Origin: Pseudoduganella lutea
GTDB taxonomy: Bacteria; Pseudomonadota; Gammaproteobacteria; Burkholderiales; Burkholderiaceae_D
Length of the DNA: 64,000 nt
NCBI RefSeq assembly: GCF_004209755.1
Contig: NZ_CP035913.1
Location: 4,712,001-4,776,000 of the forward strand
Direction: 5' to 3'
The notes below the pieces were generated by a model, which worked only from the letters and a program-made list of their open reading frames with translations, was not told the origin of the DNA and made no database searches. A program made the translations under genes and the position numbers. Shown here piece by piece: positions 16,899-25,515 of the stretch. How positions within the stretch are numbered: position 1 is the stretch's first letter; every line of letters begins with the position of its first letter.

Positions 16899-18284
16899 AT
16901 GAATGCCCCATCCGACCCGCAAGTCGATTCCCTCCGTATCCCGCCCCATTCCATCGAAGCCGAGCAATCGGTCATCGGTGGTTTGTTGCGCGACAACGCC
17001 GCATGGGACCGCATCGCCGACTTCATGCACGCGGAGGATTTCTATCGCTACGACCACCGCATCATCTTCGAGCAGATGATCCGCCTGATCAATGGCGGCA
17101 AGCCGGCCGACGTGATCACCGTGTTCGAAGCGCTGACGATGCTGGGCAAGGCCGACGAGGTGGGCGGCCTGCAATACCTGAACGCAATGGCGCAGAACAC
17201 GCCATCGGCGGCGAACATCCGCCGCTATGCCGAGATCGTGCGCGACCGCGGCGTGCTCCGCAAGCTGATCACCGTGGCCGACGAAATCTCCGGCAACGCG
17301 TTCAGCCCGCAGGGCAAGGAAGTCAAGCAGATGCTCGACGAAGCGGAATCGAAGATCTTTGCGATCGCCGAGCAGGGTTCCAGGGGCTCGCAGGGCTGGA
17401 CCGCCGTGCAGCCGCTGCTCACGCAGGTGGTCGAGCGCATCGATGAACTGTACAGCCGCGACAGCGGCAGCGAGATCACGGGCGTGCCCACCGGCTTTGC
17501 CGACCTGGACAAGATGACCTCCGGCCTGCAGCCGGGCGACCTGGTCATCGTGGCCGGCCGCCCGTCGATGGGCAAGACAGCGTTTTCCGTCAACATCGGT
17601 GAAAACGTCGCGATCGAAGCGGGCCTGCCCGTTGCCGTATTCTCGATGGAGATGGGCGGCGCGCAGCTGGCGATGCGTATGCTGGGCTCCGTTGGCCAGC
17701 TCGACCAGCATCGCCTGCGAACCGGCAAGCTGAACGACGAAGACTGGCCGCGCCTCACGCACGCGATCCAGAAAATGAACGAAGCGCAGCTGTACATCGA
17801 CGAGACGCCGGCGCTGAACCCGATCGAGATGCGCGCGCGCGCGCGCCGCCTGGCGCGCCAGTGTGGCAAGCTTGGCCTGATCATCGTCGACTACCTGCAG
17901 CTGATGACGGGCTCGCAGGCCGGCGACAACCGCGCCGCCGAGATTTCCGAGATCTCGCGTTCGCTGAAAGGCCTGGCAAAGGAACTGCATTGCCCCGTGA
18001 TCGCACTGTCGCAGCTGAACCGTTCGCTGGAACAGCGGCCCAACAAGCGCCCCGTCATGTCCGACCTGCGCGAATCCGGCGCTATCGAACAGGATGCGGA
18101 CGTGATCATCTTCCTGTACCGCGACGAGGTCTACAACCCCGATTCGCCCGACAAGGGCACCGCCGAAATCATCATCGGCAAGCAGCGTAACGGCCCGATC
18201 GGCGCGATCCGCCTCACATGGATGGGCATGTATACCAAGTTCGGCAACTACACCGGTAACCTGTCGATCTACCAGGGTGACTGA
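16899..18284 (+). CDS. dnaB: replicative DNA helicase DnaB
   Basis: Hexameric 5'-3' helicase that drives the replication fork. 461 residues from ATG 16899 (MNAPSDPQVDSLRIPPHSIEAEQSVIGGLL). N-terminal primase-interacting helical domain (about 20-125), linker, and RecA-like C-terminal domain with Walker A AGRPSMGKTAFSVN, Walker B IIVDYLQLM, and the DnaB signature LSQLNRSLEQRPNKRPVMSDLRESGAIEQDAD. An ATG nine bases upstream (16890) overlaps the -10 box and is unlikely to be used. No Shine-Dalgarno is visible, so initiation may be leaderless. No intein. Confidence 0.97.
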   Translation: MNAPSDPQVDSLRIPPHSIEAEQSVIGGLLRDNAAWDRIADFMHAEDFYRYDHRIIFEQMIRLINGGKPADVITVFEALTMLGKADEVGGLQYLNAMAQNTPSAANIRRYAEIVRDRGVLRKLITVADEISGNAFSPQGKEVKQMLDEAESKIFAIAEQGSRGSQGWTAVQPLLTQVVERIDELYSRDSGSEITGVPTGFADLDKMTSGLQPGDLVIVAGRPSMGKTAFSVNIGENVAIEAGLPVAVFSMEMGGAQLAMRMLGSVGQLDQHRLRTGKLNDEDWPRLTHAIQKMNEAQLYIDETPALNPIEMRARARRLARQCGKLGLIIVDYLQLMTGSQAGDNRAAEISEISRSLKGLAKELHCPVIALSQLNRSLEQRPNKRPVMSDLRESGAIEQDADVIIFLYRDEVYNPDSPDKGTAEIIIGKQRNGPIGAIRLTWMGMYTKFGNYTGNLSIYQGD

Positions 18285-18359
18285 ACCCGCCAGTACCAAG
18301 AGGGGCCGCTTAGAGCGGCGGCCCTGGCAGCACCCCCGAATCAACCAACGGAGAATAAA

Positions 18360-18986
18360 ATGTTTGGACGCCTGATGCCCACCGAGGGCAAATTCTTTGA
18401 CCTGTTCAACCAGCATGCTGAACTGTGCGTCAAGGGCGCGAAAGAAATGCTGGGCCTGATGACCAATTTCGATGACCTGGAAAACCGCGTGCATGCGATC
18501 GAGAGCATCGAGAAACAGGCCGACAAGATCACCTACACCACGGTGGACCTGCTGCACAAGACGTTCATCACGCCGATCGACCGCGATGACATCCACAAGC
18601 TGATCACCAAGATGGACGACATCCTGGACATGATGGAAGACGCCGCGCAGACCGTGTCGCTGTACGACCTGCACGCCGTCACGCCGGAAGCCAAGCGCCT
18701 GGCCGAACTGGTGCTGGCATGCTGCGAGAAGGTCAAGGAAGCGGTGGCGCTGCTGTCGAACATGGACAATGCCCGCGACATCGTCGGCATCTGCGAAGAG
18801 ATCGACCGCCTGGAGTCCGACGCCGACCACGTGATGCGCGCTGCCATGTCCAAGCTGTTCCGCGACGAGCCGGACGTGCGCAACCTGATCAAGATGAAGG
18901 CCATCTACGAGATCCTGGAAACCGTCACCGACCGCTGCGAAGACGTGGCCAACATCATCGAAGGCATCATCGTCGAGAACGCGTAA
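18360..18986 (+). CDS. DUF47 (PhoU-like) family protein
   Basis: 208-residue, all-helical cytosolic protein resembling PhoU, beginning MFGRLMPTEGKFFDLFNQHAELCVKGAKEML, with metal-binding-type acidic motifs EKQADKITYTTVDLLHKTFITPIDRDDIHKLITKMDDILD and the second repeat LESDADHVMRAAMSKLFRDEPD. DUF47 proteins are nearly always paired with Pit phosphate transporters and are thought to regulate them; here pit starts 24 bases downstream. Ribosome-binding CGGAG precedes the ATG. Confidence 0.92.
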   Translation: MFGRLMPTEGKFFDLFNQHAELCVKGAKEMLGLMTNFDDLENRVHAIESIEKQADKITYTTVDLLHKTFITPIDRDDIHKLITKMDDILDMMEDAAQTVSLYDLHAVTPEAKRLAELVLACCEKVKEAVALLSNMDNARDIVGICEEIDRLESDADHVMRAAMSKLFRDEPDVRNLIKMKAIYEILETVTDRCEDVANIIEGIIVENA

Positions 18987-19010
18987 GCGTCGCACGGTCA
19001 GAACAACAAC

Positions 19011-20021
19011 ATGCAGACTCTAGAAATCAGCATCTACGCGCTGGGGCTCCTCATTGCCCTCGCGCTGATCTTCGACTTCATGAATGGCTTCCACGACGCG
19101 GCGAATGCGATCGCCACGGTCGTGTCGACCGGCGTCCTGAAACCGCAGACCGCGGTGGCCATGGCGGCGTTCTTCAACTTCATCGCGATCTTCGTCGTGG
19201 GCCTGCACGTGGCAACGACGATCGGCAAGGGCACGATCGACCCGCAGGTGGTGGATCACCATGTGATTTTCGGGGCGCTCGTGGGCGCCATCGTGTGGAA
19301 CGTGATCACCTGGTATTACGGCATCCCGTCGTCGTCGTCGCACGCACTGATCGGTGGCCTGGTGGGCGCGGCCGTCGCCAAGGCCGGTACCGGCGCACTG
19401 ATCGCCAGCGGCCTGATCAAGACCGTTGTGTTCATCGTCGTCGCGCCGCTGCTGGGCTTTTTCCTCGGCACGCTGATCATGCTGATCGTGTCGTGGGTGT
19501 TCGTGAAGTCGACGCCGCGCCGCATCGACACGTGGTTCCGCCGCCTGCAGCTCGCTTCCGCCGCCGCCTACAGCCTGGGCCACGGCGGCAATGACGCCCA
19601 GAAAACCATGGGCATCATCTGGATGCTGCTGATCGCCTCCGGCCACGTGGCTGCCGATGCGGCAGCGCCGCCCACCTGGGTCATCGTTGCCTGCTACGGC
19701 ATGATCTCGTTCGGCACGCTGTTCGGTGGCTGGCGCATCGTCAAGACGATGGGCCAGAAGATCACCAAGCTCAAACCGGTCGGCGGCTTCTGCGCCGAAA
19801 CGGGCGGCGCGATCACCCTGCTGATGGCATCGTTCTGGGGCGTGCCCGTCTCGACCACGCACACGATCACCGGCGCCATCGTCGGTGTCGGTTCCGCGCA
19901 GCGCCTGTCGGCCGTGCGCTGGGGCGTGGCCGGCAACATCGTGTGGGCATGGGTCTTCACGATCCCGGCGTCGGCCTTCGTGGCCGCCATCGGCTGGTGG
20001 ATCGGCACGCAGATCATGTAA
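19011..20021 (+). CDS. pit: low-affinity inorganic phosphate transporter, Pit family
   Basis: 336-residue integral membrane protein of the PiT family, taking up phosphate (often as metal-phosphate) with protons. Both copies of the family signature are visible: DFMNGFHDAANAIATVVSTG near residue 25 and SLGHGGNDAQKTMGIIWM near residue 190; also YYGIPSSSSHALIGGLVGA and FWGVPVSTTHTITGAIVGVG, the paired SS[ST]H motifs. About ten membrane helices. The loop between the two halves is short, as in compact PiT proteins. Co-transcribed with the DUF47 gene; a terminator follows. Confidence 0.95.
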   Translation: MQTLEISIYALGLLIALALIFDFMNGFHDAANAIATVVSTGVLKPQTAVAMAAFFNFIAIFVVGLHVATTIGKGTIDPQVVDHHVIFGALVGAIVWNVITWYYGIPSSSSHALIGGLVGAAVAKAGTGALIASGLIKTVVFIVVAPLLGFFLGTLIMLIVSWVFVKSTPRRIDTWFRRLQLASAAAYSLGHGGNDAQKTMGIIWMLLIASGHVAADAAAPPTWVIVACYGMISFGTLFGGWRIVKTMGQKITKLKPVGGFCAETGGAITLLMASFWGVPVSTTHTITGAIVGVGSAQRLSAVRWGVAGNIVWAWVFTIPASAFVAAIGWWIGTQIM

Positions 20022-20040
20022 GCACGGTGCATGTAAAACG

Positions 20041-20067
20041 AAAGGGAGCCACGGCTCCCTTTTTTTT
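20041..20067 (+). terminator. intrinsic terminator after pit
   Basis: AAAGGGAGC-CACG-GCTCCCTTT stem-loop running into seven to eight T residues, 20 bases after the pit stop. Confidence 0.93.
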
Positions 20068-20074
20068 ATTCGGC

Positions 20075-20080
20075 TAGAAT
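20075..20080 (+). promoter_or_regulatory. -10 element of the YfeH-like gene
   Basis: TAGAAT (5/6) only five bases before the ATG at 20086, so transcription would begin at or next to the start codon. It directly follows the pit terminator. Confidence 0.5.
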
Positions 20081-20085
20081 ATCGG

Positions 20086-21087
20086 ATGCCTTCCGTTCTC
20101 GCTTCCCTTTCCCGCCTTGCTTTCCTCTCCCGCTTCAAGCCTGACAATTTCACGCTGGTCCTGCTGGCAACCGTCGGCGTTGCCACCCTGCTGCCATGCA
20201 CCGGCCAGGTGGCCGTGGTGCTCGGCGACTTCACCACGTTCATCATCGGCCTGCTGTTCTTCCTGCATGGCGCCAAGCTGTCGCGGCAGGCGGTCATCGC
20301 CGGTATCACGCACTGGCGCCTGCACCTGCTGGTGCTGTGCTCGACCTTCGTGCTGTTCCCCATCCTCGGCCTGGCGTTCAAGCCGTTGGCCCTGCAGCTG
20401 CTGACGCCGGACCTGTACGTGGGCCTGCTCTTCCTGTGCATGCTGCCATCGACCGTGCAGTCGTCGATCGCGCTGACCGCGATGGGGCGGGGCAATGTGC
20501 CCGCCGCCGTCTGCAGCGCCTCGGCGTCGAACTTCCTCGGCATCTTCATCACGCCGCTGCTGGTGTCCGCCTTCGTCGTGCAGGGGCATGTGGAACGCTC
20601 GACGGGCGACGCGGTGCTGGCCATCGTGCTCCAGCTGCTGGTGCCCTTCCTGGCCGGCCAGCTGCTGCGCCCGGTGATCGGCACGTGGATCGACCGCCAC
20701 AAGCCCGCGCTGAAGTACGTCGACCAGGGGTCGATCCTGCTGGTGATCTACACGGCGTTCTCGGCGGCCGTCGTCGAAGGGTTGTGGCACAAGCTGTCGC
20801 CTACCGTGCTCGTCACGCTGGGCGTCATCTGCTGCGTGCTGCTGGCGGTCGTGCTGGCCGTGACGATGTACGCCAGCCGCAAGCTGGGTTTTTCTCGCGA
20901 AGATGAAGTGACCATCGTGTTCTGCGGTTCGAAGAAAAGCCTCGCCTCCGGCGTGCCCATGGCAAAGGTTCTGTTCGCCACGTCGTCGCTGGGCATGGTC
21001 ATCCTGCCGATCATGCTGTTCCACCAGATCCAGCTGATGGTCTGTTCCGTCATGGCGCAGCGCTTTGCACAGCGCCGACCGGACTGA
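20086..21087 (+). CDS. bile acid:sodium symporter family protein, YfeH-like
   Basis: 333-residue membrane protein with about ten helices, the same length as E. coli YfeH, whose substrate is not established. Characteristic segments: LPCTGQVAVVLGDFTTFIIGLLFFLHGAKLSR, LCMLPSTVQSSIALTAMGRGNVPAAVCSASASNFLGIFITPLL and FCGSKKSLASGVPMAKVLF, the last two being the unwound crossover regions of the BASS fold. An in-frame region extends upstream into pit but shows no homology and crosses the terminator, so ATG 20086 is used. No Shine-Dalgarno; probably leaderless. Substrate unknown. Confidence 0.88.
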   Translation: MPSVLASLSRLAFLSRFKPDNFTLVLLATVGVATLLPCTGQVAVVLGDFTTFIIGLLFFLHGAKLSRQAVIAGITHWRLHLLVLCSTFVLFPILGLAFKPLALQLLTPDLYVGLLFLCMLPSTVQSSIALTAMGRGNVPAAVCSASASNFLGIFITPLLVSAFVVQGHVERSTGDAVLAIVLQLLVPFLAGQLLRPVIGTWIDRHKPALKYVDQGSILLVIYTAFSAAVVEGLWHKLSPTVLVTLGVICCVLLAVVLAVTMYASRKLGFSREDEVTIVFCGSKKSLASGVPMAKVLFATSSLGMVILPIMLFHQIQLMVCSVMAQRFAQRRPD

Positions 21088-21107
21088 CGGAGATCTTCCC
21101 TGAATCT

Positions 21108-21134
21108 CATATCTGGGATATATTTCCAGATATG
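21108..21134 (+). promoter_or_regulatory. palindromic operator over the XRE-cupin start
   Basis: Perfect 9-bp inverted repeat CATATCTGG / CCAGATATG with a 9-nt centre (21108-21116 and 21126-21134). The right arm contains the ATG of the regulator (21132-21134), and the centre contains TATATT (21119-21124), a plausible -10. A repressor bound here would block its own promoter and start codon. Confidence 0.7.
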
Positions 21135-21698
21135 GGAAATCACGAGCAATTCGAATCGAAGCTGGTCGCCCGGCTGGCCGGCCTGCGCGAAGTGCGCGGC
21201 TGGTCGCTGGAGGAACTGGCACGGCGCACCGGCATCAGTCGCGCCACGCTGTCGCGCATCGAGCGCGGCGAAAGCAGCCCGACCGCCTCGCTGCTGGGCA
21301 AGCTATGCGCGGCCTACGGCCTGCCGATGTCGCGCCTGGTCGCCGCGGTCGAGGAGCAGGGGGCGCAACTGGTCAGGCACGCCGACCAGGCCGTCTGGAG
21401 CGACCCGGGCAGCGGCTTTACCCGGCGCATGGTGTCGCCGCCGACGCATGGCCTGCGCGGCGAGCTGATCGAAGGCCGGCTGCCGGCCGGCGCGCTGATC
21501 GACTATGAACGGCCACCCCAGCCGGGCCTGGAGCAGCACCTCTGGATGCTGAACGGCCTGCTCGACTACACGCTCGATGGCGTCACGTACCGCTTGTATC
21601 CGGGCGACTGCCTGCGCTTCCGGCTGTACGGCGCCACACGCTTTTCCTGCCCCGGCACCACGGGGGCCCACTACCTCATCGCCATCTGCGAACCATGA
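21132..21698 (+). CDS. XRE-family transcriptional regulator with cupin domain
   Basis: 188 residues: helix-turn-helix at about 12-65 (LREVRGWSLEELARRTGISRATLSRIERGESSPTASLLGKLC) and a C-terminal cupin at about 105-185 (QPGLEQHLWMLNGLLDYTLDGVTYRLYPGDCLRFRLYG). Such regulators control a neighbouring gene in response to a small ligand bound by the cupin. The start has no Shine-Dalgarno and coincides with the end of a palindromic operator, which suggests autoregulation. ATGA overlap with the downstream GNAT gene shows they form one operon. Ligand unknown. Confidence 0.9.
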   Translation: MGNHEQFESKLVARLAGLREVRGWSLEELARRTGISRATLSRIERGESSPTASLLGKLCAAYGLPMSRLVAAVEEQGAQLVRHADQAVWSDPGSGFTRRMVSPPTHGLRGELIEGRLPAGALIDYERPPQPGLEQHLWMLNGLLDYTLDGVTYRLYPGDCLRFRLYGATRFSCPGTTGAHYLIAICEP

Positions 21699-22672
21699 TC
21701 ACGATCGACGAACTGACGGGCAACGGCGTGCGCGCCGTTGCCGGTGAACTGGCCGAAGTGCTGCACGCCTGCGTGGGGAACGGTGCCAGCGTCGGCTTCC
21801 TGCCACCGTTCACACAGGCCGATGCGCGCCGCTTCTGGCAGGACGTGGCCGCGCAGGTCGATGCCGGCGCGCGCACGCTGTTCGTGGCCCGCAACGAGGA
21901 AGGCATTGTTCGCGGCACGGTGCAGCTGGCGCTGGCCACGCCCGCGAACGGCGCCCACCGCGCGGAGGTGAACAAGATGCTGGTACACCCGGGCTGCCGG
22001 CGGCTGGGCATCGGCCGCATGCTGCTGCAAGCCGCCGAGGCGCGCGCCCGGGCGCTGGGCCGCACGCTGCTCGTGCTCGACACGTGGGTGGGCAGTGGCG
22101 CGCAGCACCTGTACGCCGGCCTCGGTTACCGCACCGCCGGCGACATTGCGCATTACGCGATCCTGGAAGGCAGCACCCTCGGCGCCACCCGCGTCATGTA
22201 CAAGGTCCTCGTGCCCCCGATCGACGTGGCCATCGCCGATCCCGCATCGGGCGATGCCGTGGCGCTGATGGAAGAGCTGTCCGGTGTCCTGCGCACGATT
22301 ACGGGCGATGACGGCAACACCTCGTTCGATCCCGCCACCTGCACGCTGTTCGCGATTGCCCGCGATGCCGAAGGCGCGGCGGTCGGTTGCGGCGCGCTGC
22401 GCCCGCTCCATGGCGGCGCTGAGAGCGGGTTCGGCGACATCGCCGAAATCAAGCGGATGTACGCGCGGCCCGGCAGCGGCGCCGGCGCCGCCGTGCTGGC
22501 CTTCCTGGAAGCGCAGGCCGGCGCGCGCGGCTACCACGGCCTGTGGCTGGAAACGCGCAAGGTCAACGCGCGTGCGGTGCGCTTCTACGATGCCCAGGGT
22601 TACCTGCGCATTCCCAATTTCGGCAAGTATGCCGGCAACGACGCGGCGGTGTGCTTCGGCAAGCGCCTGTAG
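21695..22672 (+). CDS. tandem-GNAT acetyltransferase
   Basis: 325 residues containing two GNAT folds. The first (about 1-165) has the acetyl-CoA loop VHPGCRRLGIGRMLLQAAEARARALG; the second (about 170-325) has IKRMYARPGSGAGAAVLAFLEAQAGARG, where the usual R/Q-x-x-G-x-G/A is kept as GSGAGA. The sequence YDAQGYLRIPNFGKYAGND at the C terminus is the typical GNAT ending. Start overlaps the regulator stop (ATGA), so production follows the XRE-cupin gene. Substrate unknown; small-molecule or antibiotic-type amine acetylation is possible but not shown. Confidence 0.86.
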   Translation: MITIDELTGNGVRAVAGELAEVLHACVGNGASVGFLPPFTQADARRFWQDVAAQVDAGARTLFVARNEEGIVRGTVQLALATPANGAHRAEVNKMLVHPGCRRLGIGRMLLQAAEARARALGRTLLVLDTWVGSGAQHLYAGLGYRTAGDIAHYAILEGSTLGATRVMYKVLVPPIDVAIADPASGDAVALMEELSGVLRTITGDDGNTSFDPATCTLFAIARDAEGAAVGCGALRPLHGGAESGFGDIAEIKRMYARPGSGAGAAVLAFLEAQAGARGYHGLWLETRKVNARAVRFYDAQGYLRIPNFGKYAGNDAAVCFGKRL

Positions 22673-22674
22673 CT

Positions 22675-22745
22675 ACCATCATTCGGTACCATCATTCGGT
22701 ACCATCATTCTGCGCCACCATTCGGCGCCATCATTGTGCGTCACC
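22675..22745. repeat. short tandem repeat array after the GNAT gene
   Basis: About five degenerate 13-14-nt units of the form CCATCATTCGGTA, degrading to CCATCATTCTGCG, CACCATTCGGCG and CCATCATTGTGCG. It fills the gap between two convergent genes. No terminator-like hairpin is evident. Confidence 0.75.
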
Positions 22746-22756
22746 ATGCGGCGCGC

Positions 22757-23143
22757 TCAGTCATGGCAGGCCACGCACAGCTTGTTGCCGTCCGGGTCGC
22801 GGAAGTAGGCGCCATAGTAGTTCGCGTGGTATTCGGGCCGCAAGGCCGGCCGTCCCTCGCAGGTGCCGCCACCGGCCAGCGCGGCGGCATGGGCACGGTC
22901 GACCGTGGCGCGGTCCGGCGCCAGCAGTGCCGTCATCGCGCCGTTGCCCACGGTGGCCGGCATGCCGTCGAACGGCGCGCCAACCAGCAGGAGCGGGCGG
23001 GGGGCGTCGCGCGGCATCCAGCCCGCCCACGGGCGGGCGTCGTCGCGAAAGCGCAGCGGCTGGCCGAGCGCTTCCATCACGCCTGAGTAAAACGCGAAGG
23101 CACGGCCAAAGTCGGTCACGCCGATGAATATGTGGGACAGCAT
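22757..23143 (-). CDS. VOC (glyoxalase/bleomycin resistance) family protein
   Basis: 128 residues with one vicinal-oxygen-chelate module: MLSHIFIGVTDFGRAFAFYSGVMEALG at the N terminus and YYGAYFRDPDGNKLCVACHD at the C terminus, the classic paired beta-alpha-beta-beta-beta units. The metal-type residues His4 and a C-terminal acidic position are present. GGAGAGA precedes the ATG. Likely a cytosolic dimer; substrate unknown. Confidence 0.88.
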   Translation of the reverse strand: MLSHIFIGVTDFGRAFAFYSGVMEALGQPLRFRDDARPWAGWMPRDAPRPLLLVGAPFDGMPATVGNGAMTALLAPDRATVDRAHAAALAGGGTCEGRPALRPEYHANYYGAYFRDPDGNKLCVACHD

Positions 23144-23177
23144 CGATCTCTCCTTGGCACCGGCCGCCGGCCGGCAA

Positions 23178-23603
23178 TCAGCGGCGCAGCATCACCAGTG
23201 CCTGCACCACTTCCAGCGAACGCCACGCCATCGCGACGCCGAGCGCCAGGAACACGATGCCGAACACCACGCCGTAATCGCCGCCCATCATTCCGCCCAG
23301 CCACAACGCGCCCGTAACGACGAGAATGGTCACCAGCAGGCGCGTGGCCCAGCCTTCGTGGCCTTCCTGCCCGGTGGTGAGGTTGCGGTGCGCATATGCC
23401 GTAAACAGCTTGGCGCGGCGTTTCCCGACCACCAGCAATTCCTGCCCCTCGGCGATCACCAGCGGGGCGGCCGAAACGATCTTCACCAACTGGCCGTCCA
23501 GCCGGAACACGGCCGCGTGGATCACGCTGGTGCCGGTCTTTGGATTATGCGACACCGTCTTGCCGCGCCGTAGTTCGGTGACGGTACCCCTCAGTTTCTC
23601 CAT
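23178..23603 (-). CDS. hypothetical membrane protein with soluble N-terminal domain
   Basis: 141 residues, not assigned to a named family. N-terminal about 85 residues form a beta-rich soluble part (VTELRRGKTVSHNPKTGTSVIHAAVFRLDGQLVKIVSAAPLVIAEGQELLVVGK) followed by two hydrophobic helices (about 88-105 and 110-128) and a short basic tail. AAAGGA lies upstream of the ATG. It stands alone between the VOC gene and the GspE-like gene, same strand. The pattern suggests a membrane-anchored NfeD/OB-like domain, but I cannot confirm it. Confidence 0.75.
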   Translation of the reverse strand: MEKLRGTVTELRRGKTVSHNPKTGTSVIHAAVFRLDGQLVKIVSAAPLVIAEGQELLVVGKRRAKLFTAYAHRNLTTGQEGHEGWATRLLVTILVVTGALWLGGMMGGDYGVVFGIVFLALGVAMAWRSLEVVQALVMLRR

Positions 23604-23640
23604 GTGATCCTTTTTCTTGTGTAACCCTGTCTCGCCTGAA

Positions 23641-25515
23641 CTATCGCGCGCAAGCGGCGCGCACCATCCGGATGTCGGTCATGCCCGCCAGTACCTTGTC
23701 GATGCCATCCATCTTCAGCGTGCGCATGCCTTCATCGATCGCCGCGCCGGCCAGGCGCGCCGCGGCGGGGCGCTGTGCCAGCAAGCGGGCGGTGCGCTCG
23801 CCCACGACCATCAGTTCGAACAGGCCAACGCGACCCCGGTAGCCACCCTGGCACGCGGCGCAGCCAACGGCCCGGTACAGCGTGAAGCGGCCGGCGGCGT
23901 CGGCATGGCGTCCGCGCCACGCCGACAGCACACCCGCCCTGGCGGTATCGGCCACCGCGTCGGCCACCGCATCGGCACCGGCGGGCTGCAATTCTTCGCA
24001 ATATTCGGTCAGCAGCAGGTCCAGCTCCGCCATGCCGGGATGGTACGGCAGGCGGCACGCGGTACACAGCCGCCTGGCCAGCCGCTGCGCCAGCACGCCG
24101 GCCAGTGCGGCGGCGGCACCGAACGGATCGGCGCACAGGTCGAGCAGCCGCATCGCCCCCTCGGCCGCGCCGCGAGCGGGCAGGGCGGCCAGCACCAGCC
24201 GCCCCGTCAGTGCCGCCTCGACCGCCAGGCCGGCCGCGGCGGGGCCACCCGGCGCATCGGCAACGATCACGTCCGCGTCGGCGTGCCGGAACGCTTCCAG
24301 CGCGCCCGCAAGGTCGAGCGGCGAACCGTCGACGCGAACCTGGCGGACCCCCGGCTGCACCGGCGCCGGCGACGCCTCGGCGGTACAGATCTTGCGCCCG
24401 ACACCGTCCAGGCAGCCCAGCAGCGCGTGCAACGTCGTGCTCTTGCCCGTTTCGCGCGGACCGCACACGAGCAGCAGCCCATGCTCGCCATCGAGCATGC
24501 GGCGCAGGCTGGCCAGGTGGTCCGGCGCCAGGCCCAGCTGCGCCAGCGGCAGCGGCGCGTTCTCCGCCGCCACGCGCAATACCCAGTCTGTGCCGGCCAC
24601 CGACGCTATCGCGATCACGTGCAGCTGCACATCCGGCAAGCCCTGCGCGCGACCGTCGATCGTGCCTTGCCATGGCTTCCCCGGCTCCGCGTCGGCCAGG
24701 TTGGCGATGGTTGCGATATGGCTGGCCAGTGCCGCCGCGTGCGGGGCCGGCAGGCCGGCATACCGGGCCAGCGCGCCATCCCGGCGCAGGCGGATCGCGC
24801 TTGCCGCGCTGGGCGCGGCTTCGATGTGGATCGCCGATGCGCCCAACCGGCAGGCATCGGCCACGATCCGCGCCAGCAGCCGTGCCGGCTCGTCGGGGGC
24901 GGGCACGGCCACCAGGGCGCGCGTGGCGGACGGTTCCCGGACGGCCGCCGGGACTTGCAGGGTTTGCCGGCGGTCCGGGGGCGCGGCCAGCAATCCGGCC
25001 AGCGACTCGCCCAGCAGGACGGCGCCTTCCACGGCCTGCGCGCCGAACGGTTCGCCATCGCGGGTGTTGACGAGCTGGATCACGCCCAGCAAGGCCTGCG
25101 ATCCCGGTGCCAGCACGGGCACGGCCAGTACCTGCTTCGTGCGGTAGCCGGTGCGCTCGTCCACGCCGCGCGGGAAGCGCAGGCCGGGCGCCACGCGCGC
25201 CAGTTCGGCATCGTCGTAAGCGTCGGCAATGTTGACCGCCCGCCGCGCCAGCGCCGCATGGCCGGCGATCGCATGGGATGCGATCGCCACCTTCACGTCA
25301 CGCGATCCGTGCGGCAGTGCCTTCACCTTCGAGACCAGGTAATCGCCCTCGGCATCGACGGCATACAGCGTGAAGCGGTCGCAGGAGAACAGGCCGGCCA
25401 CGGCGCCGCCGGCATCGAGCATGATGGCATCCAGGTTGCCCGCCGCCCGCAGCTGGTCCGCCAGCGCCGCCAGCGCCTGCCGGAACGGAATGCGCGTGTC
25501 GGCGACCGTGTTCAT
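23641..25515 (-). CDS. GAF-domain protein fused to a degenerate GspE/PilB-type secretion ATPase
   Basis: 624 residues. Residues about 20-175 look like a GAF sensor domain; about 200-480 follow the type II/IV secretion ATPase fold. Walker A is GPRETGKST (352-360). Where functional enzymes have the Asp box, Walker B glutamate (GEIRD) and His box, this protein has CTAEASPAP (377-385), DVIVADAPGG (415-424) and AALPARG (443-449), so all three catalytic elements are altered. The zinc-type Cys pairs C484/C487 and C552/C555 are kept. No pilus or secretion genes lie nearby. It overlaps the upstream MBL gene by four bases, so they are made together. I infer a regulatory or structural pseudo-ATPase. Confidence 0.8.
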   Translation of the reverse strand: MNTVADTRIPFRQALAALADQLRAAGNLDAIMLDAGGAVAGLFSCDRFTLYAVDAEGDYLVSKVKALPHGSRDVKVAIASHAIAGHAALARRAVNIADAYDDAELARVAPGLRFPRGVDERTGYRTKQVLAVPVLAPGSQALLGVIQLVNTRDGEPFGAQAVEGAVLLGESLAGLLAAPPDRRQTLQVPAAVREPSATRALVAVPAPDEPARLLARIVADACRLGASAIHIEAAPSAASAIRLRRDGALARYAGLPAPHAAALASHIATIANLADAEPGKPWQGTIDGRAQGLPDVQLHVIAIASVAGTDWVLRVAAENAPLPLAQLGLAPDHLASLRRMLDGEHGLLLVCGPRETGKSTTLHALLGCLDGVGRKICTAEASPAPVQPGVRQVRVDGSPLDLAGALEAFRHADADVIVADAPGGPAAAGLAVEAALTGRLVLAALPARGAAEGAMRLLDLCADPFGAAAALAGVLAQRLARRLCTACRLPYHPGMAELDLLLTEYCEELQPAGADAVADAVADTARAGVLSAWRGRHADAAGRFTLYRAVGCAACQGGYRGRVGLFELMVVGERTARLLAQRPAAARLAGAAIDEGMRTLKMDGIDKVLAGMTDIRMVRAACAR

